IMG/VR virus record: IMGVR_UViG_3300023278_001976
Span: 10,740 to 38,909 of that record
Source of the DNA: a virus
Reading direction: 5' to 3' (one strand)
DNA: 28,170 nt
Part shown: positions 1 through 10,300 of the stretch, piece after piece
Numbering within the stretch: position 1 is the first letter of the stretch
How the letters are laid out: each line of letters opens with the position of its first letter
Translations under genes and position numbers: made by a program
The notes under the pieces: model-generated
Told to the model about the DNA's origin: nothing
The model's database searches: none
The model's input: the letters and a program-made list of their open reading frames with translations, nothing else

Positions 1-75
1 ATGCACTGGCAGGCGGCGGAAGGTTTCCAGAATAGCGCCACGGAGGTTACCGATGTCACCCCAGAGTTCTGCTGA
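1..75 (+). CDS. C-terminal end of an upstream gene (partial)
   Basis: Frame 1 is open from the first base and stops at TGA 73-75, giving about 24 C-terminal residues that end in PEFC. It overlaps the next well-supported start (ATG 53) by 23 bases, as is common in this compact cluster. The ATG at base 1 may be an internal methionine. The product cannot be identified from so short a tail. Frame 2 is also open to the window edge, so it is not certain that this is the real upstream gene; I prefer frame 1 because its residue mix is more protein-like. Confidence 0.4.
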   Translation: MHWQAAEGFQNSATEVTDVTPEFC

Positions 76-307
76 TGTCGTTCCACGGGCCTATCCGGAG
101 TGTCTCCCCACTGAGGGAGGGAGCAACGTCTACGTCTGTTCGCTCTGCGGAGACGCCCTTGCCACCGGCTACAGTGCTCTCGCCCCTGTGTGGCGAAGGC
201 TCCGTCTGCATCTTGCTTCTTGTTCCACCAGCGCATCGTATCAAGGCGATGAAGTATATGCGCCAATATGCGATGGAGAACTTCAAGGCTTTGTGTGGTA
301 TGATTGA
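53..307 (+). CDS. Small protein with C2HC zinc-finger-like pattern
   Basis: This is an 84-residue protein of unknown function. The start at ATG 53 is supported by a strong GGAGG at 42-46 with a 6-base spacer. Cys29 and Cys32 (CSLC), followed by a basic helix-like stretch (WRRLRLHL) and His53 and Cys57, form a CxxC...HxxxC pattern typical of a small zinc-binding finger. It lies at the head of a run of very small genes just upstream of the terminase genes, where phages often carry small regulatory or DNA-binding proteins. The zinc pattern is seen directly; a nucleic-acid-binding role is inference. Frame 2 is open upstream to the window edge, so a longer form cannot be fully excluded. Confidence 0.6.
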   Translation: MSPQSSADVVPRAYPECLPTEGGSNVYVCSLCGDALATGYSALAPVWRRLRLHLASCSTSASYQGDEVYAPICDGELQGFVWYD

Positions 308-419
308 TGCGCGCATGGATGAACCGTACGAAGCGGAGCGCCAATTGCGTCTTGACGGGGGAGCAGACGCGCTTTGGACGGCGAAGTTGACATCTCGGAC
401 TACTACGAGGGCGAAGTGA
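249..419 (+). CDS. Small hypothetical protein, start uncertain
   Basis: A 56-residue ORF in the frame that stays open through the gap between the ORFs ending at 307 and starting at 437. The stretch from Met300 codon onward (DEPYEAERQLRLDG) reads as plausible soluble protein, and the stop at 417-419 lies 17 bases before the well-marked ATG 437. The start is uncertain: ATG 249 has an AAGG only two bases upstream, ATG 273 has no clear ribosome site, and ATG 300 overlaps the stop of the preceding gene in the arrangement ATGATTGA. No family is recognised. The basic Thr/Arg/Lys C-terminus is the only distinctive feature. It could be spurious. Confidence 0.35.
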   Translation: MKYMRQYAMENFKALCGMIDARMDEPYEAERQLRLDGGADALWTAKLTSRTTTRAK

Positions 420-436
420 GCGAGTGGGGAGCCCCG

Positions 437-589
437 ATGACGCATGACGGGACACTTCCGACCACTCAAGTCTTCTATGTGGACGCCGTGCGCGATATCA
501 CGGGGGACGGATGGGAGTATATGGAGAAAACGCGTCAAATCGACTGGGTTATCATCCCCTTGAGGACTACACGACATGGCAATTACTAA
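437..589 (+). CDS. Small hypothetical protein
   Basis: A 50-residue ORF of unknown function. I chose ATG 437 because GGGGAG at 426-431 sits 5 bases upstream. A longer form from TTG 374 would also be in frame and adds an acidic segment (DGEVDISDYYEGEVSEW), with a GGGGGAG 10 bases upstream of that TTG, so the longer 71-residue product is possible. The segment around residues 10-40 (VFYVDAVRDITGDGWEYMEK) looks like a folded alpha/beta peptide. It overlaps the next gene's ATG 576 by 14 bases, consistent with translational coupling. Confidence 0.5.
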   Translation: MTHDGTLPTTQVFYVDAVRDITGDGWEYMEKTRQIDWVIIPLRTTRHGNY

Positions 590-767
590 GACACAGGCCG
601 GTAGAGGGCGTTCCGGCCTATCTGGCAAGCCCGTTTGCTGGGATTGTGGTGAAGAATCGTTCGCATTTGTCATTTCTCCGTCAGATGGCAGAAATAGGTG
701 CGAAAAGTGCGACCCTATCAACTTTGTAGGCGTTCGTCCGGTGAAGAAGCGTGCCAAGAAGGCTTAA
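576..767 (+). CDS. Small zinc-ribbon protein
   Basis: This 63-residue basic protein has two CxxC pairs, Cys21/Cys24 (CWDC) and Cys42/Cys45 (CEKC), separated by 17 residues: the layout of a zinc ribbon. The C-terminus is strongly basic (KKRAKKA), which would suit nucleic-acid contact. GAGG lies about 9 bases before ATG 576. It overlaps the preceding ORF by 14 bases and the following GTG start at 751 by 17 bases, so it is part of the same operon as the packaging genes. The zinc ribbon is seen in the sequence. A role in transcription or DNA binding is inference, and no named family is recognised. Confidence 0.65.
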   Translation: MAITKTQAGRGRSGLSGKPVCWDCGEESFAFVISPSDGRNRCEKCDPINFVGVRPVKKRAKKA

Positions 768-1314
768 ACCGACTCGATACGTCGTAAATGGCGATTGTGG
801 CAACCAATGTACGCTGAATCCGAAGAAACTCGGTGAATCGCGGGCTGCCATGATTCTGGAGTGGTACGGTTCCGCCCTGAACGACAAAAAGATGGAAATC
901 CGGGCTCGTGAGGCCGGGATGAACATCACATACGGCTCATTTGGGCGTCATCGCCGTTTGCACCTCACGGAAGCCGATTCTATCGAGATGGACGAGTCCC
1001 TTGCGGAACTTGGCGACGTAGAGGCGCTGGACGAGATTCTTAAGCAAGGTCAGAAGAACATCCGGAACTGGAGGGTGACTCCCAGTGAGTACTTCAAGGC
1101 CATGGAACTCAAGTACAAACTGACTCAGGGCTCGACCATGGACGCGATGTATGCGGCGATGGCGAAGGCTGGTTCAGACGAGGGAGACGAAGATTCAGAG
1201 AGAGAAGATAGACCCGAAGACATGGAAGAGAATCGCGAAGGACTCAACACTCTTCGCGAGGACGTTTCTCTGGTCAGGCCCCCATCCGGGGCAGGAGACG
1301 TGGCTAAACAATAG
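751..1314 (+). CDS. terS: Probable terminase small subunit
   Basis: This 187-residue protein directly precedes the large terminase, the usual position of the small subunit that recognises viral DNA and regulates the motor. The N-terminal half (residues about 25-75) has a helix-turn-helix-like segment with basic residues (EIRAREAGMNITYGSFGRHR). The middle (residues about 85-130) is helical and could form the oligomerisation core. The C-terminal 50 residues are highly acidic and probably flexible. The start is GTG 751, overlapping the zinc-ribbon gene by 17 bases, with a purine-rich GAAGAAG just upstream; the next in-frame ATG (850) would cut into the HTH region. The last part of the gene overlaps the start of the large subunit. 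The assignment rests on position and HTH-like character, not on a recognised signature. Confidence 0.6.
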   Translation: MPRRLKPTRYVVNGDCGNQCTLNPKKLGESRAAMILEWYGSALNDKKMEIRAREAGMNITYGSFGRHRRLHLTEADSIEMDESLAELGDVEALDEILKQGQKNIRNWRVTPSEYFKAMELKYKLTQGSTMDAMYAAMAKAGSDEGDEDSEREDRPEDMEENREGLNTLREDVSLVRPPSGAGDVAKQ

Positions 1315-2638
1315 CATCTTCCACATGAACGTTCTTGTCCCCGGCAACCGCTGGGGCAAGACGTATGTCATTGCTATGAAGCACATTCACCAGAATGTCT
1401 TCAAAGTTGGCCTGCCCAAGATGTCTTCGCAGGAATGGCTTGCTCATCCCTATCAGACAGTATCCACCGCGCCCTCGTTCGACCAAGCGGGATTGGTCTA
1501 CAAGGCGGCGCGTCAACTTATGGCTACGGAGGCAATGAAACCCCTTGTCAAGAAATATCGTGCAACCCCATTTCCGTCGATTGAATTCTGGAATGGAAGC
1601 ATCATGCAAGTGCGCTCGCTGCACGATGATGCTAGATACATTGATGGTCACGGTTACCAGTTTCTGTCGGTCGATGAAGCAGGTTGGATTCCGAATCTAC
1701 GGAAACTGGTGGATTCGGTACTCCTCATGCGGCTCGCTGGAGGCGGAAACATCGACTTCATCGGGACCCCTAAAGGTAAGAATGACCTCTACTGGTACTA
1801 CATGCAAGGCTTTCGTGAAGTGGAAGGCTATTACTCCCAGCGTGGCAGCATCTTTGACAACCCGTACCTCCCTAAAGAAGACTTGGATATCCGCGCTCGA
1901 CTCCTATCTGGGTCAGATGAAAAACTCAAGCGTCAAGTTCTGTACGGTGACTTCATCGACTTCGAGGGGCTGGCATTCACTTCAGACCAGTTGGAAAATG
2001 CCATCCGAGATGACCGACCCATCGAAGTGCTCCCTCAACCTGAACACAGGTACGTTACCGCTTGGGACTTGGGACGCATTACAGACTTTACAGTTGGCGT
2101 CACTATGGACATCACCCGCCGACCTTGGGAAGTTGTTCGATACGACAGGCTGAATCGTGTCCCTTGGGAGCAGATTTACGACCTTATCGGGCGGGTTCGC
2201 GAGATGTACGGGTGTCGCTGGGCCTACATCGATGCTACCGGCCCACAGGGCGATGTTATCGAAGAAGAACTGCTGAAACGCAAAATCCCGGTCCAAGGGG
2301 TGAAAACAAACACGAAGAATGCTAAACTAGCCTTAATCAACGGAATTCAGGCTGCATTCGATGAGGGACGGCGCGTATTTGGCGAAACTCGGGTTCTTGA
2401 CCATACGGGCGCTCTGGTTACCACCCCTAGTCTGGAAGAACCGCTTTCAGGCGACTGGGGCATCATCCGCATGCCTCTTCACAAGCAAATGCGGAATGAA
2501 CTAGAAATGTATCAACTGGACGACAAAGACCTCGTGCAGGACTCTGTTTTCGCTCTGGGGCTGGCTGTGCTGGCTGCGAGGGAGATGGAGTACGTCAAGC
2601 CGCCCGTTATCGGCGGGCTTCACTGGGACGGTAAGTAA
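1151..2638 (+). CDS. terL: Terminase large subunit
   Basis: This is the ATP-driven packaging motor and headful nuclease, which docks on the portal. The ATPase domain shows the Walker A motif GNRWGKT (residues 65-71), Walker B FLSVDE (171-176, catalytic Glu176) and the coupling motif GTPKG (205-209). The RNase H-like nuclease domain shows the expected acidic residues: Asp306 in AWDLGRITDF, Asp361 in YIDATG and Asp464 in LVQDSVFA. At up to 495 residues it has normal length and appears intact. The start is uncertain. ATG 1151 lacks a Shine-Dalgarno site and overlaps the upstream gene by 164 bases, while the next in-frame ATG (1325) would remove the region around HPGQ just before Walker A. An ATT at 1193 with GAGGGAG six bases upstream is an alternative. 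It ends in TAATG, shared with the portal start. Confidence 0.95.
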   Translation: MRRWRRLVQTRETKIQREKIDPKTWKRIAKDSTLFARTFLWSGPHPGQETWLNNSIFHMNVLVPGNRWGKTYVIAMKHIHQNVFKVGLPKMSSQEWLAHPYQTVSTAPSFDQAGLVYKAARQLMATEAMKPLVKKYRATPFPSIEFWNGSIMQVRSLHDDARYIDGHGYQFLSVDEAGWIPNLRKLVDSVLLMRLAGGGNIDFIGTPKGKNDLYWYYMQGFREVEGYYSQRGSIFDNPYLPKEDLDIRARLLSGSDEKLKRQVLYGDFIDFEGLAFTSDQLENAIRDDRPIEVLPQPEHRYVTAWDLGRITDFTVGVTMDITRRPWEVVRYDRLNRVPWEQIYDLIGRVREMYGCRWAYIDATGPQGDVIEEELLKRKIPVQGVKTNTKNAKLALINGIQAAFDEGRRVFGETRVLDHTGALVTTPSLEEPLSGDWGIIRMPLHKQMRNELEMYQLDDKDLVQDSVFALGLAVLAAREMEYVKPPVIGGLHWDGK

Positions 2639-4320
2639 TGGCAACGGACCTTAAGGACATCACGTGGGCGTTCGTTACGGAGCAGGTGGAACGCCTGACG
2701 GCTGAGAACTCTCAGCGCAACGGCGAATACGACCTTTCCCGCAAGCGCGTGGATGGCATGCTGTGGGGGGACACTACTAACCCGACCCCGGATAACCGCT
2801 ACTCGTTGCCCGTGAACTATCTCATGCCCATTACTGAGAAGTTCGTTCAGTTGCTGATGGGCCGACAGCCGGGAATCCAAGTCATGCCCTCTGGTACGGA
2901 AGAGGACTCCCGGCGCCACGCCGAGAAACTCGAAGGCGTGCTCTACTCGACGTGGGACATGAACGATGCCCATGAACTGTTCCAGCGCGTGGCGTGGGAC
3001 AGTTTCGTGTTACGCCGGGGAATCGTGTACTACGGGTGGAACAAGGACGACAAGCGTGTCACGTACACCTACGTGACCCCGGACGACTTCTATCCCGAGT
3101 ACGATGGTGAGTCTATCTACCATTGCATCCTCCTGCATCGGCGTCACGTCGATGCCCTGAGGGAAGAGTATCCCCAGTTCGCTGCGGACATCGACCCTGA
3201 CCCCACGGCGCAACTGGCTCAAATCTACGGGCAGGACCAGCCCCGCCTGAACCAGACCAACTACGTCACGGTCTACGACTACTACGACAAGCATGGTAAC
3301 TGGGCGCGTACGACTGGCGACATCATGCTCAACAAGATGAACCTTGGCTACCCCGTCAAGGAGGTGCCCTTCATCGAGTTCCCCTATCACCCCAGCAATG
3401 GGAACCGGGAACCCAAGAACGGTATCGACCAGTTGGTCGAGTTGGTTCAGTACCTGAGCCAGTTGGTGAGCCAGAAGGCTGACATCATCCGTACGTACGC
3501 CAACCCTACCATCCTTGACGAGATGAGCGGTCAGGCGCCCGAAGAGATTCGCCGCGCTGTAGCAGCGGAAGGCTCGGTCTTGCCTGTTGCTCGCGAGGGC
3601 AATATTCGGTTCCTGAACTGGGATGGGCAGACGCCTAGCATCGATGAGCAGATTGAACTCATTCAGGACGTGATTTTCGACCTGAGTGGCAAGCCACGTA
3701 GCGCGTTCGGACAGACTGTCACGAACCAGTCCGGGGTTGTGACCAACCTTGCGCTGACTCCTACGCTACAATCTAATGAGGCACATGAGACGCTTTGGGG
3801 AAAGCGCCTCTCCCACCTGAACCGTAGGAGCCTCGAACTCATCGAGCACTTCGGTAGCAAGAATATGGTCTTCCGTGGGCGTCAGCCTATCGGTAAAGAC
3901 CTTGGCTCGACTCGTCTCTTTGACCTTCAGTTCGATGCGAAAGAAATCGCGGGTTGGTACGAGTCGCGCATCAAGTGGCCGTCTGCCATTCGGACAGACG
4001 ACCCGGTTTACGTCCAGAACATTCTGAGCCAGTTGACAGCGGACCCCCCGTCCATCTCACTGTACACGGCTCTTGAACTTCTGGGGCATGAGGATGTCGA
4101 AGCCGAAATCGATAGGATTCTGGAACAGAAGGAAGACCCGCGTCTGAGCCCCGAGACAGTAGCGACTAACAGTGCTACTGCCTTGGAGGGTGCGCCGGGA
4201 GTCCTACCGGGCGAACTTTCTGGAGCAGGAGCCTTCGGGCCTGACGAGGGTGGCGAACCGTCGCTCCCCGGTGAGGCACTACAGGCATCAGCGTCACCGG
4301 CCCTTGAAGAACTGAGTTAG
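2638..4320 (+). CDS. Portal protein
   Basis: The portal forms the dodecameric ring at one capsid vertex through which DNA enters and leaves, and it binds the terminase and the tail adaptor. The 560-residue product has the standard size and the order of segments typical of portals. These are an N-terminal helical region with YLMPITEKFVQLLMGRQPG, a wing/clip region with HELFQRVAWDSFVLRRGI and YYGWN, and a stem/crown region with PFIEFPYHPSNGNREPKNG and QLVQYLSQLVSQKADI-like helices. The last 60 residues (about 500-560) are acidic and rich in Pro, Gly and Ala, and are probably disordered. ATG 2638 overlaps the terminase stop (TAATG), implying coupled translation. The giant gene begins two bases after its stop. 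Confidence 0.88.
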   Translation: MATDLKDITWAFVTEQVERLTAENSQRNGEYDLSRKRVDGMLWGDTTNPTPDNRYSLPVNYLMPITEKFVQLLMGRQPGIQVMPSGTEEDSRRHAEKLEGVLYSTWDMNDAHELFQRVAWDSFVLRRGIVYYGWNKDDKRVTYTYVTPDDFYPEYDGESIYHCILLHRRHVDALREEYPQFAADIDPDPTAQLAQIYGQDQPRLNQTNYVTVYDYYDKHGNWARTTGDIMLNKMNLGYPVKEVPFIEFPYHPSNGNREPKNGIDQLVELVQYLSQLVSQKADIIRTYANPTILDEMSGQAPEEIRRAVAAEGSVLPVAREGNIRFLNWDGQTPSIDEQIELIQDVIFDLSGKPRSAFGQTVTNQSGVVTNLALTPTLQSNEAHETLWGKRLSHLNRRSLELIEHFGSKNMVFRGRQPIGKDLGSTRLFDLQFDAKEIAGWYESRIKWPSAIRTDDPVYVQNILSQLTADPPSISLYTALELLGHEDVEAEIDRILEQKEDPRLSPETVATNSATALEGAPGVLPGELSGAGAFGPDEGGEPSLPGEALQASASPALEELS

Positions 4321-4322
4321 CC

Positions 4323-7300
4323 GTGCCTTACGGTGTAACGGGCACCGGGCATTGGGAGGGGTCGTCTAGCGGAATTCCCTATTGGGTCGAGGACCCCGTT
4401 CAGCCCCCGGCGCCCCCGAAGCCCAAGCGTACGACTAACAAGTTTGGCGGTCCCAAGGGCACGAAGAAGGATGCTCAGGGACGCAGCCCCAAGCAGCGGC
4501 GGCAGGCTGGCCGGAATACCGACTCAGAGTCGGTGGAGTCGAAGAATTCTGCCGTAGCGGCGAATACCCAGCGTAAGATAGATAAGCGCGCCCGCGCGGC
4601 TGCTATTGCCCAAAAACGGGCGAAGGTCGAGGCCAAGCAAGCCCGTCGTCTGGCGAAGATTGAGAAGAAGGTCGCCAAGGCTGAGGCGGATGCGCAGGCG
4701 CTTATCGACGCTAACAACCAGAAGATTGCCGCGCTTAACCAGCAACGCGTTGCGGCGGCGAAGTCTGGTAATGTGACTGCCATTCGCGGTATCGGTAAGA
4801 CCATTGATAGCCTGTTGAGCCAGAACGCCGGTTATGTCGCGCAGGGTGCGGACGCGAAGGTCGGACTCGCTCGCACACTGGCGAATAACACTTTGCAGAA
4901 GGATACTGCCGCTGACGGGGAGCCATTGACTCCTGAGCAGAAGCGTCGGCGTAAGCGGCGTACTCGCAACGCCAAAGATGACATCATCGAGCAGTCTACG
5001 ATTCCTAGTTTGGCAGCCGTGGTTCACGGCGAGAAGCGTCCGGGTGACTTTGGTTTCGCGAAGAATATCGACCGCGCTCGTGCGGACTTGGAGGCGTACT
5101 ACGCCGCGCATCCGGAGCAGTACGATACCAAAATCCTGAACAAGTTGTCCGGCTATCTGGCCAAGCACCAGAAGTCCGTGAATGACGAGAATGAGGAGGC
5201 CGTGGCCGAGGGCGAGCGCCTCATGGCGGCGCTGAAGAAGTCCAAGCCGGGGAGTCCGGCCTATAACAAGGTTGTCAACAAAATCATCAAATTGAAGGCG
5301 AAGTTTGATGAGTCTAACGTTGCGCAGCAACTGGATTACTTGTACGGCAAGGATGCGTCCTCGAACATCAAGGGTACGAAGCGCAAGAAGCCGGGTGGCT
5401 TGATTGGTCGCTATGTGAAGTCGCAGGACGCGATGTACGACTCTGCGCAGCAGAGCCAGAACAACCAGATGTTCGGCCCCGGTCTGGGCGGGATTATCCG
5501 TGGCGCCCGTGCCAAGGGCAGGGCTGCGGTTCTCATCAGTGACGCTGAGAAAACGGCGCACATGATTGAGGACCCCGCCTTTCCGGGCGGGAAGCGCATG
5601 CAGACCACCGAAGAACGTCTCATCGAGATGTACGCGGAGCGTGGCGATGCCCTGACCGAAGAACAGGCTTTGGCACAGGGTCAGGCTGAGTTGATTGACT
5701 ATCGGAACCGTGGTCTTGAGTGGATGAATGACCCTGTGATGAAGCACATCGTTCCGTTGCTGGTCGAGAATGACATCAATACGAACCTTGACTTGACCGG
5801 GGACTTCGATGAAGTGGTGTTGGAGAAGAACATCATCGCCCCCGGCGTGAGTGCTGCGCAAGACGAGTTTAAGGCTGACCCCAGCAATTATGAGCCCGCA
5901 GGCGTGGCGCTCGGTATCTACAACTATGACCAGTATGGGCGCGACTCTGAGGGTGAGTACTTCATCCTGAACGACGGCACTATCGTGCGGCCCGGTGACC
6001 GTATGCCAGAGGGTCACGAGGAACCCCGGTGGAAGCATGGACCCGACCAGAGCAAGGCGCTGTGGGACAGGGTAGATTTCTTCGACCTTGCGCACAGTGA
6101 TGACCTGTTTGCCGTTCCGCTGAGCGTCCAGCAGGAGAAGGACGCGGCGCTGAAGTTGAAGAAGGGTCTTCAGGATATCGAAGACCAAGTGCGTGCGGAG
6201 TTCAGGGTACAGGACCCCGGTTTTATCGGGGACCTTCAGAGTGCGCATGTCGTTGGACCTATCGTGGACTTCTTCGGGGGTATCGGTGGCTTCTGGTTGG
6301 GCGCTGCGGACCTTCTCGCTCCCGGTGACATTGGCGTCGGCTTCTCGAATGACATCATCCAAGGCGAGCACGTTTCGAGCATCCTGACCGAGAAGATGTG
6401 GGACCCAGAGGCCGGTGAGGCTGGCGAGGAAGTCCTGAAGTTTGGTCCGAATCAGGGTTGGAAACAAGTAGAAGAGATGCCGAGTGGCGTGGGCTGGACC
6501 CACAATGTTCTTGACTTCTTGTTTGATACGCAGACCACTGCGGTCGGTAGGACTGCGGCAGATGGCTCTCAAGAGGGAGTTATCACTTGGGTGTACAATG
6601 TCGGCTTTGGCAATATCGAGATTACTTCGGTCCAGTCTGTAGAAGCCATTGAGCGCGAAGAAGAGATGCGTGAGGCCAACCTTGAGGGCCTCAAGTCAGG
6701 TGATTTTGGGCTCTATGGGCGCCTCGCGGGCACTAATCAGGCGGTTCAATTAGGTGGCGCAGCGGGTGGCATTAACTTCGCTATCGAGATTCTCACTGAC
6801 CCGACGAACGTCTTCCCCTTTGCCGCAGTTTCTAAGGGCGGGCTCCGGGCCGTCAAGGCTGGCGTGAAGGCTGGTCGAAATATTGATGGCTCGTTGGCCT
6901 CTCTGGCGAACGTTGTGGACGCCATGCGTGGTGCTGGCCGTATCGACCCTGCTACGGTGGAACTGGCTAATATCCGGAAGTTCCTTGATGATGTTGCCCC
7001 TAATGCTTCCCCCGACGAGGCGACCGAGGCCTTCGTGAGGGCCATTCACAACATGAACCAGAATCTTAAGGGTGACTCGGCCATCAACGACCTTGGCAAA
7101 CAACTGGACCATGCGCTGGGGTTGTCCGCGAAGGGCTATGATGCCGGTCAGATTCGTGCGTTTGCGGCTGAGCAGTTCGAGGCCGTCATTAAGAACCGTG
7201 GCTGGATTATCCACTCTCAGGCGGATGCTATTGCGCTGCAACTCGATGCTGCTGCTGCGGAGGTGGCTTTCGCTGCCGCCAACAACGCGGCCACTATCCA

Positions 7301-10300
7301 GCGCATCGGTATCCGGAACCAGAAAATCATCGATGATTTGTCCCGTATCGGGGAGCAGGCTCGCCGGAAGGTGTCTCCTGTGCGTGCGGGCCAAGAGGCG
7401 TTCGAGCGCGAAGCCCTCAAACTTGCGGACGAGATTCCCCTGAACAAACTGGAAGCGATGGCTGTCGAGGATGGGTTGTCCAAGTCTCGTAAGGCCCTTC
7501 TTGAACGCGCACGGGACTTGTCGCGGGAGCGGGCTGGCATCAAGGCTGGCGCGGTTACCAAAGAGGGCGCGAAGGGCCGAGTCATTCTGGACGAGAGCGC
7601 CTTTAAGGGTGCCAAGCGAGTGTCGAAGGCTGAAGCCGCTAGGGTACGCAAGGCTGAGGTGGATGCTCTGGCTGTTAGGAATCAGAAGGCGCGAGCGGCT
7701 CGGCTTGCCAAGCGGCGCGCCGCCGAGGCCGATGCTGCACGAGTTCGGAAGTCGCAGGCCCCTGCCGAGGGAATCCGTGCGCCACGCGTTAAGTCGGCGC
7801 AACAGAGCCTACCTGCTGGTTACATCGACCAAGCCAATCCCGCGTGGGCGCAGAAGAGTGGTGGGCCTCGCTTCTGGGACGAGTCGCTTGCTGCTGGTCG
7901 GGCTGGTGGCCGCACGATAGAGCAGAACGGCAGCGAGGCGCTGAATTTCGTGGAGTCTGTCGTGGAGCGGTTCGGCAAGTGGACCCACTCGGTCCCTGCG
8001 CGGAAGGCTATGACCAACCGTGGCGTGGCAAGAGTGTTCAAAGACCCCAAGGCTTTGAACGGTTCTGAGGGTCGGGCGCTCTATGCGGCATATATTCGTA
8101 ACGCTCCGGGCTTCCCGCCTAACGGGCGCTTGAACCGTGCGGGCGATACCATCACCGACCTTGATACGGGTGAAATCATCAAGTTGGCTGATACGGATGC
8201 CCCGTCCTTCGATGACTTCACTCGGATGTGGGCTGAGAGGGGCCGCAAGGGCGCCGCCAGCGTCTATGGTCCGGAGATTGCGGGCGCGTATGAGGACGCC
8301 CTTGCTCTCGGGCGTATCGGTGCCGAGAGCGCCTATGAGCGGACCGTTCAGTTCACGCTTCGCATGCAGTTCAACCCTAATGCTGGTGCGGATGAGGCGC
8401 TCCGCTATCTGGACGACATGGCGGCGTTTGGCGAGGACGCGAAGGTGTTTGTACGCGGGTTCTTCGCAGACGAAATCAACGCCTTCCACGCACAGGTTGG
8501 CGAGGCCGTTACGCGCTTGGGGCCGGGTGCCGAGGACCTCTTCGATGCGAGTATCGGTCGCTTGGCCCTGCGGATTGATGGCCCTCCTCAAAACCTTGCG
8601 GGGCGCGTGGTTGATGTAGGTCCAGCCGTGCGCAAGGCTGACGACCTTCTCGGTGCTCGCGAGGTGAACGTGGAAGCCATGGTCAACCGCGTCATTACCA
8701 ATCCCGAGGACCTTGCAAACACTCAGGCGCTTGCTCATTTGCTTGTCATTGCCAACCTGACCGGCGACCAGTGGGATGCTGCCGCGAAGGCGGCTCGTGC
8801 ATTTGGCAAGGCGTCTCATTCCTCGAAGACTGGCAAGGCAGCACGTGCCCTACGCGAGCAGATGTCTAAGGAAATGGAGGCTGTTGGCTATAAGGCTGGG
8901 CCTCGCCAGAAGGCGCCCGCCGTTAGTTTACATGGTCCAGAGATTGTGGATGATGTTGTTGCGCAGGATTTCATTCTTTATACTGGTGGCCGTAAGGGGC
9001 TTCAGGGTGCTGGTGATGCGAAGGAAACGACGCTTGGGCGTGGTATCTATCTTACGGATGAGACTTCTGCTGCTGGATATGCTAAGCGTCGTGCCCGTCC
9101 GTTAGCGCAAGGCGGGGATGAAGGTGAAGTTCGTCAGATGGTGGCCCCGGCTGGTAGGTATTTGGATTCACGCACGCAGCCGCTTCCGCAACCCATTCTT
9201 GATGAGTGGGTGACTTATTTGCGAACCGTGATGGCCGATGAAAGTCGAGGGTGGGCGGTGCAGGCTCGTGCGGCGTCGACGTTAGAGAACTTTGCTGAAG
9301 CCTCGAAAAAGCCTCTTTCTCGTGATTTGGTCGAAGGGTTTGATGCTGACTTTACCAAGATGCTTCAAAAACGCGGTTATGTTGGACTGTTGGCTAAAGA
9401 AGGTGGCGAAGGTGCAGATGTTGGGACGCATCTGAGCGCACTTGTGTTTGATTCAAAATCGGTTCGCCAAACTGAGTCGTCGTTTATCCCCGATGCCCAG
9501 CGCATTGCCAGCCAGCAGCACGCTGCCTTCCTGAATGAGATGGGTCAGTCGGAGACGCAGTGGCTTCAGGCTCAGTTGCGCCGGAACACGGGTCGCATCA
9601 ACAACAGCAAGACAGTCAAGCAAGAGCGCGCGTGGCTGCTGCAACAGAATGATGAGTTGCGTCTTGCGATTGATGACATCAAGATTAGGAAGGAGGGCGG
9701 TACCTACAAGCCGCCTCGCGCGACTCAGGAGCAGGCCATGAACGGCGCGGAGAACGTGCGCGAGAAGGTCAAGGGGGTCATCCCCCCGAAGGTGCATGCT
9801 TTCTTCGCTCGGACCTTGGAGCAGGCGAAGGTGGAGTTGGCGCGCTCTATCCGCGTGTCCGTGAAGAACTCGACCGTCAGGGGCGCGCGCAATGCGGAGT
9901 TGGACGAGTTCATGTCGTGGTTCCCCATTGCGAAGTACGCTGACCTGAACGACCGGGTGGGTCGTGCCATTCAGAAGGTGCAGGGCAAACGTGAGTCCTC
10001 GCTGAACCTGCGCCGTCCTCCGGGCGATGAACTCCCTGATGAGATTCTGCGGACGCTCTCCGACGAGCACCCCCTTATCCTGAAAGCCAAGGTGGATGAG
10101 TTGGCGGCGTTCGCTCGGGAGAATAATCTTCAGGAGATTCCAGTGGAGATGTACGACCGCCTTCGTACGCTTATCCAGCCCCAGCAGTCTCGTTACAACC
10201 GTACGCAGGTGCTTATCAAGGCCGCTGACGGCCAGAGTGACGAGGCGTATCTTGCGATGCGTAGGGTGGCTACGGACCAAGACGCCGTGGACAACATCGC

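Noticed and set aside
374-436. TTG 374 as the start of the ORF ending at 589.
   Set aside because: Possible, but ATG 437 has a better ribosome site (GGGGAG, 5-base spacer) and avoids overlapping the frame that ends at 419. Kept as an alternative in the feature note.
751-2638. Programmed +1 frameshift fusing small and large terminase.
   Set aside because: The frames are suitably offset and overlap by 164 bases, but no slippery sequence or stimulator was recognised, and an internal start explains the layout more simply.
4524-6572. 682-codon open frame on the minus strand.
   Set aside because: Lies wholly antisense to the giant gene, whose protein is clearly structured. The minus translation has no recognisable domain and is explained by codon bias in G+C-rich DNA. 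The same applies to the 555-codon minus frame at 12963-14630.
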